From: Acanthacorydalis orientalis
Lineage: Eukaryota > Arthropoda > Insecta > Megaloptera > Corydalidae
Direction: 5' to 3'
Length of the DNA stretch: 64,000 bases
NCBI GenBank assembly: GCA_034766995.1
Contig: CM068323.1
Location: forward strand, 65,001 to 129,000
A program made the translations under genes and the position numbers. Every line of letters begins with the position of its first letter. The first letter of the stretch is position 1. Under the pieces are notes generated by a model. It searched no databases, was not told the origin of the DNA, and worked only from the letters and a program-made list of their open reading frames with translations. Below are positions 1 through 13,417 of the stretch, in pieces.

Positions 1-1199
1 ACTGTATCCTGACGTATAGATTATCTCTTAGAACATGTTTAATTTTTATATATTATTGTGTATAGTTTATATTTATTTCTTTCATATCAGTTCAGTTATA
101 GTTTAAATTCAATATTATGCTAGAGCTGTTCTTTCGATAAATTTTTCAAAAATATCTCTCTGATTATTTATACAGTTTATAGAATTGATAGTAGTAATTA
201 TTTTTATGGATTTTTTGAAAGACTTTCTGGATGTAAATATGTTTTTTGATTACATTAAAAAGCATTTTATTTATATTAAACAGTTTGAACTTTTATATTT
301 AGACAAGTTTTATTTACAAGTTTTAAAAGTACGGGTATATCTGCGGCATTTAATAATTTTACATGAATAAAATTCGAATAAAAATATAATTCGAGAAAAT
401 ATTGATTCTGTTTCGCCTTAATCGAAAATGTTTATTTATGTGATAAGTTTTTGTTCACTGTTCATTAACTTGAAAGTTTCGTCAACAATCAACTTCTTTA
501 TCAATCGTATTCAAATATTGTTCTTGCAATGTTCAAAAGGTTCACTCTCGGAAAGAAATCTCGTAAACGATAATTATTTACACAATGTCACAATGAGAAC
601 GGTCATATGAAATACTCGAATACTTTATGCACTTCTGTTTCGCATATAGGACGTCACAAACTATAATCTCTTTAGTTTCAATTACAACTTATTTTAATTT
701 AATTTTATTACTTTACAGTATCGATTGTCTCAATAATAGAATATTAATGTTTATAATAGTATATGAAAGGATACTTTTCGACTAGAAGCAATTATTTCAA
801 CATCCACATCAAAATCTTTTTCAAACAAAAAAACTGCGTCCATCTACGATTATTATCTATGTTATTAAAATAAACTTATTGTTCGATACATAAACTTTAT
901 AATAACATTTATATTAGTCATCTCGCCGTACGAATCGATCATCGCTCATAAATTTTAAATTATCCTACCGAAATTACTAATTCAAGTGTAACGGAACGGT
1001 CCTCTCATGTCATCAAATATTAAAATAAAAAACAAACTCATTCTGCATAAACTTTTTCATCGCGCCAAACAATGAAATCGTTTCTGCGAAACGCACTTAA
1101 TCCACAAGAACGAATAAACATATTTTGACAGTTCAAACTTGCACGCATGGACATAGAGTAATCGCATCTCTGTCTTATTATAGTCCACTGCATCCATAA
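1..1199. other. AT-rich intergenic DNA
   Basis: Very AT-rich sequence. Short open frames here (near 185-370 and 428-610) are low-complexity and show no recognisable protein family. I see no gene, RNA gene or transposon end in this stretch. Confidence 0.6.
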
Positions 1200-1500
1200 C
1201 CTGGTAAAGAACTCGTAACTACTGAACAGAGTTCACGGGTGCACTGAGAGAGCGTGTTCGTAGCGGACCTACGATGTCGGCAACACATTTTCCCCGTTTT
1301 ACCCGCCGACCACCCCGAACGCTACGTATACGGTATAAGTCGTACGGTTTGGCGTGTAAAGGGGGCATTTGTGTAAACTCGCACGTCACCACCGCCCCGC
1401 GAGAGTCCACATTCGACGATAGGCGTCGTGACGTCGCGCCGTTGCTTGTTCCCCTCTCGACCCGACAACATCTACGAACGTGTTCAATAATTTTATGGAG
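1200..1500. other. CpG-rich segment, possible promoter or 5' exon region
   Basis: Roughly 300 bp that is clearly GC- and CpG-richer than its AT-rich surroundings, with many CG dinucleotides (for example gacgtcgcgccg near 1430). Overlapping open frames exist on both strands, which is what GC-rich DNA produces by chance, and neither protein is recognisable. In insect genomes such islands of composition often mark a conserved promoter or first exon, but no TATA box, splice site or coding pattern settles it here. Confidence 0.3.
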
Positions 1501-2255
1501 CTTTTTATACTTCAGGTGTGCTTTTGCTTCGAAATAAAAAAGAACCTTCTTGAACAAATCCTCTGTACAGATCATTATGAAGCTTACTCAACGCTTTTTT
1601 TTGTAAATCATGACTTCAAAACCCGTGCAATTTTATATTTAGAATCTACCAAGTACCTACATTTATTTTTTGTTATTAATTAATAAATGTTAAATAAAAC
1701 GAATAAATTTTATCTTTCATATAAACTCAATAAATCTCCCATAATATGGTTCAAATAATGTTACACAATAAATATTTTCAGATAATTTCTGGTTCATATT
1801 TTCTTTTTTATTCGTTTTTACAATCATTACAAATTTCTAACCATCTAAACAATTATAAAAAATTATAATTATATGATTTTATGCTTCTGATCTCGTTGAT
1901 ATGTCGTCCTGGGGATCTTCATCCTTTAAGAATAGTTGAATTGCTGCTCTCTACTACTATTTTTGACAGAAAAGCTATCCTCAGTCAAATTTAAAGACTT
2001 TTTTTTAATTTTCAAAATCTACATGAGAATATCACCAAATTTAGTAGTGAAGAGTAGATACTTAGCTAAACCTAACGAATGAAGTTCTCCAGAACAACAT
2101 AAAACTTTATACTTGATTATTAATATTTAAATCAAAATTAATTCTAATTTCAAAGACAACTATTAACTTCATCTTTATAAATATATTAAGCATTTTCATA
2201 AAATCATAATTATTTTTGAAAGAAAGTAAATGAAATCGTTTATTTTTTTAATCAG

Positions 2256-2311
<56 letters not shown>

Positions 2312-3203
2312 CTTAATTCTCAACAATTCGTTACTATTTTACTAGTATTTTTTTTTATTTCATCGATATAAAATAACTAGTTTTGATGTGAAATATTCAA
2401 ACAATCCTCTTTCAACTTTGCCTCTAGTACTGATTTTTGTCCGGGAAAAATTCTAGAATCTCCAAAACAGATAATCATCGATTATTACATCATCTGTCGA
2501 GCAAATTACATAAAAATATGAGCTCTCGACTAAAATACATCGTTTACCTTTGTGTGATTGAGTAGAGTTAAATACACACTATGTGGTTTTATAGTTTCAT
2601 TATGGAATAAAACATGTATTCTATTATTAATCTTAATTAATCGTTAATTCATTAATCGTTTCTATAATATAATTCTTTTCAAATTATATTTCAAATCAAA
2701 TATAAAATTTATTACAACTCTTTAAATTTAATACATTCTAAAATAATTAATTGTAAAAAAAAAATACGAACTAAGTATTAATCTAAAAGAAGAAATCGAA
2801 TTGATATCAAAGATAGAACATCGAGAAGTGCCATAATGTAACAACATAATAAATAAAATAAAATAATTCAGAGCAAAAACAATAAACCTAACTCATATAT
2901 CTCAATTTTTGATTAATTTTGATTGCTTTTACATTATTTTGTATTAATAATAACAAAAAAAAAAACATATCTTAACTTTAATTATGCAGTAATTATTTTT
3001 ATTTTAATTTTAATTCTGTGTTAGCATATAGAATCTACATTCTATCATCAAAATAAGAAATATTAACGAATTGAGAAAAAAGTTCGATTTATCTTTGATA
3101 AATAAATAATACAAAAGATTGAGTCAGGAAATTTATAAGAAAAAATATAAGCCTTATTAAGTCTATATTAATCAATGTTCCTTGTTATAATCTCTGTCAT
3201 CTA
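1501..3203. other. AT-rich intergenic DNA
   Basis: Mostly AT-rich non-coding sequence with one TA microsatellite. On the minus strand near 1888-1960 a 23-codon open segment ending in a stop is acidic and not low-complexity. It could be a terminal exon but has no second line of support. Confidence 0.5.
2259..2309. repeat. (TA)n microsatellite
   Basis: About 51 bp of uninterrupted TA dinucleotides. Confidence 0.95.
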
Positions 3204-3763
3204 ATAGGTTGATAGGAAAATAATTGCGGTGTTTTTGTTTTCTGAATTCTAACTTTCATTTTTTCAATTAAAGTGTCATTTCATCGTGTTCATGTTAATA
3301 TCATTTTCGGTCTGTATTGTGGCAACATTAACGTTGGTTTTATTATTATTTTTTCTTAAAGTGAGAAATTGAATTAAAGATGGGAAAGAAACAATTAAAA
3401 GCATTTTTTGTGAGTTCGCAACGGGTGGCAAAACAGTAGAACTACTCGTAAACTAAACGATTCTTTTGGTAAGGGTGAGGGTCCTGTTAAGAAGCATACG
3501 ATGCAATAGTGGTTCCAAAAATTTCGTACTGGGGACAAGAGCCTTTAAGATGAAGGTCGCGGGCGTCCTTCTTCAGTTCATAACGACCAGCATAGAGTCA
3601 TTAGTTGAATCATAACCAGGCACAACTATTCGAAAGCTTACACAAAAGTTAGGCGTTAGTCACCCAACAGTTCTAGATCACTAAAACAGCTAGGAAAATT
3701 AAAATAGCTTGAAATGTATATAAATTTGTAGGTCGTAAACTGCAATTATTTTCTATCAATTAA
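3204..3763 (+). mobile_element. Family A mariner, internally deleted copy A1
   Basis: Begins with a terminal inverted repeat of the type aggttgataggaaaataatt and ends with the degraded complement (tgcaattattttctatcaat). Between them lies only the N-terminal, helix-turn-helix half of a mariner transposase, full of stops and frameshifts. Recognisable pieces are a stretch matching WFQKFR near 3512 and a region near 3655 matching the SHPTVLDHL motif of the second helix-turn-helix. The catalytic DD34D half is missing. Other copies in this window (13418, 36252, 62015) have the same overall structure, so it belongs to a short non-autonomous family. Inactive. Confidence 0.8.
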
Positions 3764-3894
3764 ATACAATCATGGTTGATCTGAAGTTTTCCATTTAATT
3801 TAGTTAACGATATTTAAGTTAACATGAATATTATTTTTTATAACAACACCTAAACTACTCTAATTTACATTTAACTCATTTCTTTTTTATTATT

Positions 3895-4057
3895 TGAATC
3901 AGAACCACGCACACCAATTCATAAGCTGGCACAAAAGTTAGCCGTTAGACACTCAACAGTTCTGGACCACTTAAAACAGCTAGGAAAATCAAAATCCACA
4001 TATTACACTTATTATTAAAACTGTCATAATTCGCAATTATTTTTCTTCCAACCTTAT
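3895..4057 (+). mobile_element. Family A mariner, 3' fragment
   Basis: Repeats the 3' portion of the preceding element: a coding remnant corresponding to the HSTVLDHLKQLGKS motif, then a spacer (catattacacttattatt), then the terminal repeat cgcaattatttttcttccaa. It may be a 5'-truncated second copy or a local duplication. The same two-ended layout is seen at 63720-63820. Confidence 0.7.
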
Positions 4058-4939
4058 AATTGTGTCTCATTGGAAAATGTATCCACAACTATTATTACTT
4101 TAAGTTACTGACGAAATAAAATAAAAAAATATGAATATACAAGTAACCCTTGTACAACGCGCTACTTTAATAACGCAGTTTTGATATAATGTGATTCACA
4201 AATTGTAGCAATCCTTGCATAACGCGATCTGCAGTTTCTCAGAACGCGACGCATAGAATTGTATAATAATACAAATGCGATGAATATCGGCAGAATATTA
4301 TTTTGGAAGACAGTAGTGTTGATGTTTAAAATGTATTTGGAAAGAAAAAAATTTCTGTGCAATTTTTAATTTTAATAATTTTGTTTTTGTTTTGTAGCTT
4401 ATATTAAATATTTTTTTTAAATTAAATATCATTTTTTTTTCTTGATTTGATGGATAAAGTGTGCATATTTTATTTAAAAGAATCGTTTTTGAACGCACCC
4501 CCACTTTTTGTGTATACTCGCATGAAGCGTTTGTTGTAACGCGGCATTTTTCCCGAACCTTACATCTGCGTCCTACGATCGTTAACTGTATTTAAAAATG
4601 TTGATTATGTCTTGGTTATATTGTAATAAATTAGTTTCTTTTTCAATAAAAAATTGCTGCTAATTTCGAAACAGGCGACATAATTACACTTGTTTTAATT
4701 AACAATCCCGAGTATCATAATCAGTATAGTCCAATATTCGTACTCGACCGTAGCAAGAGCACGTGGCAGTGTGCGTGCGCTACACTTCCACCAACCGCCC
4801 CGTGGCTGAGCCCCGTCCTCGTGCAACCACAGTCGAACTGATCGATTTTACAACAGCCGGCAGGCTGCTCCACTGCACGTCATATACACGGCTATCCATA
4901 GCTTTCCCCACTACAGCCAAAGGTACCTCCATTCCTCAA

Positions 4940-4979
<40 letters not shown>

Positions 4980-5296
4980 CTGTACGTGTCTGTGTCAACA
5001 CCACCACCGCCCAGTCACAACTCGAACCTATTGTCCGTCGCACCGGCTCGTGACCTGCATACCTTAGGGGTCATTCGGGTCAAAAGTGCATATAGACTTT
5101 TCCATATCCGTGTTTTTCTAAATAAATATATTCATCTGTCTGTGTATAAAAACATCTACAAAAAATATTCGCAACTTTGTACGAAAAAAGAGTCGATATT
5201 GTTTTGAAACTAATTAAGACAGTTCGAGTTGTTCTTTTTCAAGTTTCAAATTTTATACGAAAGTTTATGTCATGTATTATAAATAATATATGAAAC
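4058..5296. other. Intergenic, with a GC-richer patch at 4740-5060
   Basis: AT-rich DNA containing a GC-richer patch of about 320 bp around a TA microsatellite. An open frame through the patch is interrupted by a run of alternating Tyr-Ile from the microsatellite and resembles no family I know, so I do not call it a gene. The patch could be an old LTR or an exon. Confidence 0.45.
4945..4976. repeat. (TA)n microsatellite
   Basis: About 32 bp of TA dinucleotides inside the GC-richer patch. Confidence 0.9.
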
Positions 5297-5362
5297 AATG
5301 ATTTATTGATTGGTCCTCTGTAGGGTAAACAGAGTGTCCTAGAGGATCAATCAATAAACATT
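5297..5362. other. Hairpin, pre-miRNA-sized
   Basis: Arm tttattgattggtcctct (5302-5319) pairs with agaggatcaatcaataaa (5341-5358) over 18 positions with a single G-T wobble. A further aatg/catt pairing extends the base after one bulged A, and AGG/CCT pairs inside the loop. The foldback is about 66 nt, the size of an insect microRNA precursor, and could equally be the palindromic end of a transposon. The foldback is visible directly; a role is not shown. Confidence 0.5.
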
Positions 5363-5420
5363 TCGTATACAAATAGGAACGCAGGTAAAGAAAACAGAAA
5401 TTTCAAATAAATACATACAA

Positions 5421-5421
5421 T

Positions 5422-5500
<79 letters not shown>

Positions 5501-5503
5501 TAT
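5421..5503. repeat. (AC)n(TA)n compound microsatellite
   Basis: About 27 bp of AC repeat passing directly into about 45 bp of TA repeat, ending in a few imperfect units. Confidence 0.95.
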
Positions 5504-5854
5504 GCAAATTTGCATGTTTTCGTCATTTATTCATTATACATTTTCCCATTGATATCAATTCATTTTACATTTGACGGGTACAAATTACGAAATCTAATTA
5601 AAATTTTCAATATTTGGATTTTAATAAAAAAATTCTGCTTATATTTTTAACAAAACTTCTGCTTATATTAATTAAAAAGATATTTATATTCATTATATAT
5701 ATTAAAAATATGTCAAATACCTATAAAACATTGTTTTTTGAAAAAAAATTCTTGTCAAATTATTTTCATTAAATTTACAAACCAACCATAGCTGAAGACA
5801 TAATATTGACTATTAATCAATGTATGATCAGAATTTACATCCAATTTTTATAGT

Positions 5855-5934
5855 AGATACATATAGATACACATACATATACAAGCACGCATATATATAC
5901 GATATGTATATATACGTATATGTACGTATATATA
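5855..5934. repeat. Imperfect ATACGTAT-rich microsatellite
   Basis: Alternating purine-pyrimidine sequence with interspersed tacgtata units, ending exactly at the left end of mariner D1. Confidence 0.75.
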
Positions 5935-6753
5935 CGAGAGTCGTTTGATATGTTTGGTAAATTTCTATGATGTGGCACCACCATTTATTTGGTAATGTCA
6001 CGGCTATCAAGTGTCGCTTTTCAAACTAGCATAGGCGAAATTCCAGCTAGAAATAACACGTTGTTCACGTTCTACAGATGTTTGAAGCGACATTGAATCA
6101 GTTGCCGCGAAAATAGAAAAGAATGAGCAGGCATTTTTGCATCGATTCGTTACCATGGATGAAACATTAATCTACCACTACACACCTGAGTCGAAGCAGC
6201 ATTCAAATCAGGTAGACAACGACTAGTGAAAGTTCGCATAAGAAGGCGAAACCCGTTTTGTTGGCTAGGAAGGTGATGGCCACTGTTTTTTTGGGATTCC
6301 CATGGAATCATTCTGATCTACTACTAAACGAAGGGAAAAACAATAACAGGAACCTATTATGCAATATTATTAGACCATTTGAAAAAAGAGCTGAATCAAA
6401 AACTAGCACGACTGGCGCACAAAAAGTGCTCTTTCACCAGAACAACACACTGTCCTACAAATCTATAGTCGCAATGGTAAAATTGCACGAATTAGGATTT
6501 GAATTGATTTCTCATCAACCCTATTCTCCGGACTTCGCCCCGTGCGACTTCTTCCTCTTCCCAAACTTGAAAATTTGGCTCACTAGGAAGAAATTCTCGT
6601 CTAATCAGGGTATCATCGCCGCCGTCAATGCGTATTTTTCAAACTTGCTAGACCAAGTGTATAGCCCTCAGTGGAGACTATGTTGAGAAATAAAATCGAT
6701 TTCTTATAAAAAAAAAACTATACTTGCTTTTTTACCATACTTATCAAATGATC

Positions 6754-6755
<2 letters not shown>
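5935..6755 (+). mobile_element. Family D mariner, deleted copy D1
   Basis: Terminal repeats cgagagtcgtttgatatgtt (left) and the complement of accatacttatcaaatgatc (right), flanked by TA. After a short 5' part the coding remnant begins near 6125 with the motif HRFVTMDET, which holds the first catalytic Asp, then a frameshift. An open frame at 6258-6686 carries the C-terminal catalytic region: the VLFHQNNT site, where the usual second Asp of HQDN reads Asn, and YSPDFAPCDFFLFPNL with the third Asp. The N-terminal DNA-binding half is deleted. The twin at 34696 has the same layout. Inactive relic. Confidence 0.85.

Positions 6756-6756
<1 letters not shown>

Positions 6757-6839
<83 letters not shown>
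6757..6839. repeat. (AC)n(TA)n compound microsatellite
   Basis: Starts at the right end of mariner D1: about 30 bp of AC repeat, then about 52 bp of TA repeat. Confidence 0.95.
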
Positions 6840-6840
<1 letters not shown>

Positions 6841-7413
6841 CCAAATATAAATATCTTTTAGATAGATTTTTTAGCAAGTAAATAAAATATCAAACAATAA
6901 AAATCTTCCCAAAATTATAAAAAAACTGAAAAGAAAATTTATAAGAAATAAATATTTAATAATAATTCTATTACAAATAGAACCGCATAATATTTATTTA
7001 ACAATAATGCTTGAAACATAATTGGTCATTTAAATAATAAATAGAAAAATATTTAAATATAAAACTTTCATCAATTAAAATCAAGTAAAATTAATAAAAT
7101 GATTTATAGAATTTTCTGTAATTCAGCGTCCTAAGAATGAAATTATTGCCATCGAAGTAAGCTATGATCGAAATTAATCAATAATCATTTATTGAACATT
7201 TTTGATTGGAAAATGTTTTGTAATTGTCGTATGAGAGAACAATTCATTTTCGAAAATTTCAATTCAATTTCAAGAACGAATTAGAACTCTAAAATCGAAA
7301 AATATTGTCTAAAGTTATTATTGTCTCTTTTAATTCTTATAATCTCGTTTTATTTAATATCACTAAATCAATTAAGTAATAATCTACAACAGCTAATTTC
7401 ACATTTTGAGCTA
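6840..7413. other. AT-rich intergenic DNA
   Basis: Nothing recognisable on either strand. Confidence 0.6.
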
Positions 7414-8642
7414 TTAGGTTAGTAGGAAAATAATTGCGGTTTATGACTTTCAGATTCATATATATTTTTCCTTTTTTTGATTTTTCTAGCTGTTTTAAGT
7501 GATCTAGAACTGTTGGATGACTTTGGACGACTCCTGGAATTAATGAATTCATCGAAAGCGCTTTGAGCTGATACTTGATCTTTGAAAACCTTCTCTCTTA
7601 GGAAATTACTTAAATGTTTAAAAAAATGATAATCTTTCGGAGACAGGTCCGAAGAATACGGTGGATGAGGTAATGTTTGATAGCCCAGCTCATTTAATTT
7701 TTTTTAAAAGTCATTTGTGAGACGTGGTTGAGCGTTGTAATAAAAAAAATTGGTCCTCTTCGATTGTTTAATAACTGTAAACGATACAACTTCTCATGTA
7801 TTTTTCAATTTCTTGAAAATATTTTTCTGTTGTTATTGTTTCACCAGGATTTAAGAATTTGTAATGAATGATGCCACTTTCCAACCATCAAACAATGACC
7901 TAAATCTTTTTTTCATGGAGCTTCGGTTCAGAAAACGGTTTTGGTGCTTCTCCTCGGTCTATTTACTGTGATGAACGTTTTCGATTAATGTAGAGAATCC
8001 ACTTTTCATCACATATGACAATGCGATTAAGAAAGGGATCATTTTTGTTACGCAAAAGAAGCGCAGAGTAGAATTGGTATCGCCGAATTGCTTGATGTTC
8101 GTTTAGTTCATAAGGCATCCATTTAACCAACTTTTTCCTATTAGACTCAAATATTGAGCAATTGTTGAATGGTCAACATTAAATTCTTCTACCACCTTTC
8201 GTGTTATCTTATAGAGGCCAGCTTCAATAATGGTTCTTAAATCCTTATTGTCTATAGCTGGATGACATCTATGACGCTCCTCATCATCAAAGCGTTTGTT
8301 TCTATTACGAAGTTGTTGGAACCAGTTTAAGCTGCACGTTCACTAAATGACTCTTCGCCAAAAGTAAATTTGATATTTCAAGCAGTTTCTGTTACTTCAC
8401 GTCCCAATTTAAAGTCGTACAACAAAATCGCGCGATTTTACCTTTTTTCCATAACTAATTTAAGAGGTTACATCCAACAATACTAAAGAGTGAAAACAAT
8501 AGACATAATCTGAAATCAATAGTGCTAACTAATTTTTTTACAATAATGTATCACACGACTATAACAAAAGATAACGATAACTATAAAAATCCGCGCCAAA
8601 CTTAAAATGATAAAAAATGCAATTATTTTTGCACCAACATAA
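7414..8642 (-). mobile_element. Chimeric mariner (family A end joined to family B body)
   Basis: On the minus strand the element starts at 8642 with a family B end (complement of aattatttttgcaccaacat). It runs through a decayed mariner transposase up to the third-Asp motif PPYSSDLSPKDYHFF near 7665 and the C-terminal FDEFINS. Near 7522 it switches abruptly to the 3' part of family A (SHPTVLDHLKQL, then the A terminal repeat ttaggttagtaggaaaataa at 7414). TA lies outside both ends (7412-7413 and 8643-8644), so the two ends could belong to one composite unit. Many stops and frameshifts; inactive. Confidence 0.75.
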
Positions 8643-10262
8643 TAATAAAAATTAATATAATATTAGTAATTAATATTAAATGATCCCTTGTAGTTTATTA
8701 TATAGTTATCAGATCGTCTTTCAGTTTTTAATATAAAACATTTAATTTGCAGATCTATATCCCAAAAAGATAACTTTTACCTCCAATTTTTAATACATCC
8801 TTATCTCATACAAGTGAACTTAACGTAACACAATTTCTCAAAAGTTTCTTTTTTATTTTGTTTATGAATTATATTTGTTACCTTCGTATAAGTTTAAGAA
8901 AAGAATTCCCAATCCCTACTTGGCCATTATGCGAGTCACTACATGGCTAACATATGACCTGGCGTTGCCTTGAAAGATGACTCCTTGTCGTAACTATTTT
9001 AAAATAAAGTAAATGCATTCGTTTGCAAAATGTCTGTTAGAATTTTCTCAACAGTCATTCTACATTACATCAATCGAACAATATGAATATTTTTATATCT
9101 CTATTTCAAAGTATATAAATATTTTAAACAAAGAACCTGCTATATTACAATAATTTTATTCAGTTATAATATATATTAAGATGTTTCTTATAAAATCAAT
9201 ATATTTGTCTTACTATACAAAAAATGGACAAGATAATATAAGATATACGTGTAGCTGTATATTCTTTTCAATAATTTTCCTTCGAGGTAAATATTTGTTA
9301 TTCATTTTTCCGTATTTTTTAATTAAAAAGTCAAATCTATACACAATATCTTCATACAATCTACAATAAAATTCTACATTGTGATATAAAACCTGTAACA
9401 ACTTAATAACTTATTTTTTATTCGAATGTTCTCTTTTTATTCCAGTGATTTTGTTGTGGTTCAGTTCTAAAATTTTCCGAATAATTCGAAATCCGTTGTA
9501 TTGTATAAAATGCATAATATGTGAATTTACATTGTTGTATGGTTTCGGTATAATGTTATGCGAGAAAAAACCGCAATTATCCCAAAGCCGACCGAAATAA
9601 CTAAATCCATTACAGGATGTGTGCGGCTTTAAAATTTTACTACACGCTAATTTAAAATCCGCGATTTTTCACCCCAACGTAAATATCACCGCATTCCACT
9701 CACAATGTAGTAGATAGTACGTTCAAGTGCATGAAATATGGTTAAGATATTTGCAAACGTCGCACAAGCAATGTTTATGAAGTTAATAAAGAAGTTTTCG
9801 TTTTATAGTAAGTGTTATTTCTTTTAATATTGATTTATTTTTATCAATCAAGAACATATGGAATATAAAAAAGTATCAATAATATAAAAATGTAAGGGAA
9901 TGATTTTTACAACTATTACAATACTACAATTTATTAAATATTCAAAATATATATATTTCATATTTTTCAAACATAATATAATTGATATGTTTATAAATAG
10001 ATCTCTTTGTTTGTCTTTATATTAGGTGTAAGAAAATAATTTAATGCCTTCCAAATACTCATATGCAACAATAAAAAATGATCAATAAATCTATAGAATA
10101 TTTTTGATCACAAAAATTTTTTTTGTGATTTGTGAAGTGAAAAAATAATTCATTTCTAGAAATAAATTTAGCCAAAGTACCAGCATTGCACAATTAACTT
10201 TTCTGCGACTATTCAAGCAATTTACTTTTTCCCCAGGAGGTAGTCCTAATTATTCAAATATT
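8643..10262. other. AT-rich intergenic DNA with a possible transposase scrap
   Basis: Mostly unrecognisable. On the minus strand near 8900-9000 a short reading resembles the part of a DDE transposase around a VIFQ...NARSYVSHVV motif, which would be a Tc1-like scrap, but it is too short and broken to be sure. A TIR-like string ttaggtgtaagaaaataatt near 10024 resembles the family E end. Confidence 0.35.
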
Positions 10263-10725
10263 TTAGGTGCAAAAATTAAATCTGTGTCTTTAAAGTGAAT
10301 CAATCATAACTCTGTTTTAAATTAAAATATTTTCTCGTCGTTTTGGAATTTTTAAATGACAAACTTAATATTTAAAAACACTATATATCTAATACCAAGC
10401 AGTTGCCATAACCTCACAAAAGAGTAGTGAACACGATGGCATTCGAGGAGCAGCATACTAGCCATTGCATACTTTTCGCATTCCAGTTGAAAAAAAATGT
10501 TACCAAAACAGTGGGAATTATTTGTAAAACTTTGGAGGAAGGTATTGTTACGCATAGAACACACAAAAAATTCTAGAACTGTGGAAGAAATACGAAAATG
10601 CAATATGATTTCATCGGCTTAAAACCGCCATCTTTTTATCGGTAAGGGATTCGTCAGTTTCACAACAGATGAAAATAAGTTGTGTAAAATAGTGGAATTT
10701 TTATGTTAATAGGGCACAGTGGTTA
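10263..10725 (+). mobile_element. Family E mariner-like element, copy E1
   Basis: Left end ttaggtgcaaaaattaaatc. Near 10434 a degenerate start is followed by the N-terminal helix-turn-helix region of a mariner-type transposase (readable as HCILFAFQLKKN, then a broken GEGIV-type stretch and a TCKKW-type motif) before the element passes directly into its 3' part. The catalytic domain is absent, as in every other E copy here. The end sequence resembles those of the DD41D (rosa-like) branch; that assignment is inference. The right end is unclear. Confidence 0.7.
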
Positions 10726-10871
10726 CGAACTGTATATATTATTTTTTATTTAGTATTTTAGATTAATTTAGTACTAAAATTTAATTGAACTAAAGTACTA
10801 AGTGGGGATTAAAGTTTTTTTTAAAAAATTTTACGGTTTTTTAATACTTTTGTGTGGAAGGGTAAGTTAAA

Positions 10872-10872
<1 letters not shown>

Positions 10873-10907
<35 letters not shown>

Positions 10908-10908
10908 A
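10873..10908. repeat. (CT)n(TA)n microsatellite
   Basis: About 18 bp CT followed by about 18 bp TA, lying between the inverted copies E1 and E2. Confidence 0.9.
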
Positions 10909-11288
10909 ATATGTAAACCTCATTATAAAAGAAACGCTATTAGCAGGAGTTCGAAAAGTAACACAGGTTTTGTTTTTAACTAATTGCTGTCTTCAGTATA
11001 TGCTCCAAAGGTTTTATTGATAAAAGCAGTTGATTCAACATGCAAAAATTCGATTCTTTCCAGGCATAAAAATCTCTATTAATAATTAAACATACCTGTC
11101 TTCTACTTATAAAATTTTAATTAATTTTAAACATATGATTATTCTTTTCATGCAGACAAGAATTATTCGATTAGATGCCAGTCATACTGGATAGCTCATA
11201 GATGATTTAAATATTTAGTTCAAAAATTACACATTTTCTTTTTTCCAATTTATTTTCTCATCTGAGTTCATTAATATTCACATTTGAA

Positions 11289-11289
<1 letters not shown>

Positions 11290-11369
<80 letters not shown>
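11290..11369. repeat. (CT)n(TA)n microsatellite
   Basis: CT repeat of about 25 bp passing into TA repeat of about 54 bp, ending at the truncated end of family E copy E2. Confidence 0.95.
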
Positions 11370-11370
<1 letters not shown>

Positions 11371-11748
11371 TTCAATAAAAAGATGGCAGCTTTGAGTCGA
11401 TGAAATCGCAATGCACTTTCCTACCTTTTCAACTGTTCTAGCATTTTTTGTATGTTCTATGCATCTCAATACATTTCCGCAAATCCGAAAAAAATCATTC
11501 CCGTGGCCTTAGTAATATTTTTTTTAACTGGAATGTGAAAAGTATGCAATGCCTAGTTGCTGCTTTTCAGACGTCATAGTGTTCACTACTGTTTTGTGAG
11601 GTTATACCAACTGCTTAGTCAAGATTATAATGTTTTTAAATATTAAAATTGCTACTTCAGAATCCTAAAACGACGAGAAAATATTTTACTTTGAAATAGA
11701 GTTATGATTGATTCAATATAAAGGCACCGAATTAATTTTTACACCTAA
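11370..11748 (-). mobile_element. Family E mariner-like element, copy E2
   Basis: Minus-strand copy whose 5' terminal repeat (complement of gaattaatttttacacctaa) ends at 11748. It contains the same N-terminal transposase remnant as E1, including the HC(I)L-type stretch and a KMLEQLKR-like relic, all disrupted. The other side ends at the TA microsatellite. It lies in inverted orientation about 645 bp from E1. Confidence 0.75.

Positions 11749-13417
<1,669 letters not shown>

Noticed and set aside
1219..1575. Overlapping open frames on both strands in the CpG-rich block
   Set aside because: Opposite-strand frames of similar length in GC-rich DNA are expected by chance; no family match or splice support.
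4763..5053. Open frame of 96 codons
   Set aside because: Starts from GTG, contains a microsatellite-coded Tyr-Ile run, and resembles no protein.
10352..10603. Minus-strand open frame of 83 codons
   Set aside because: Antisense of the family E transposase remnant E1.
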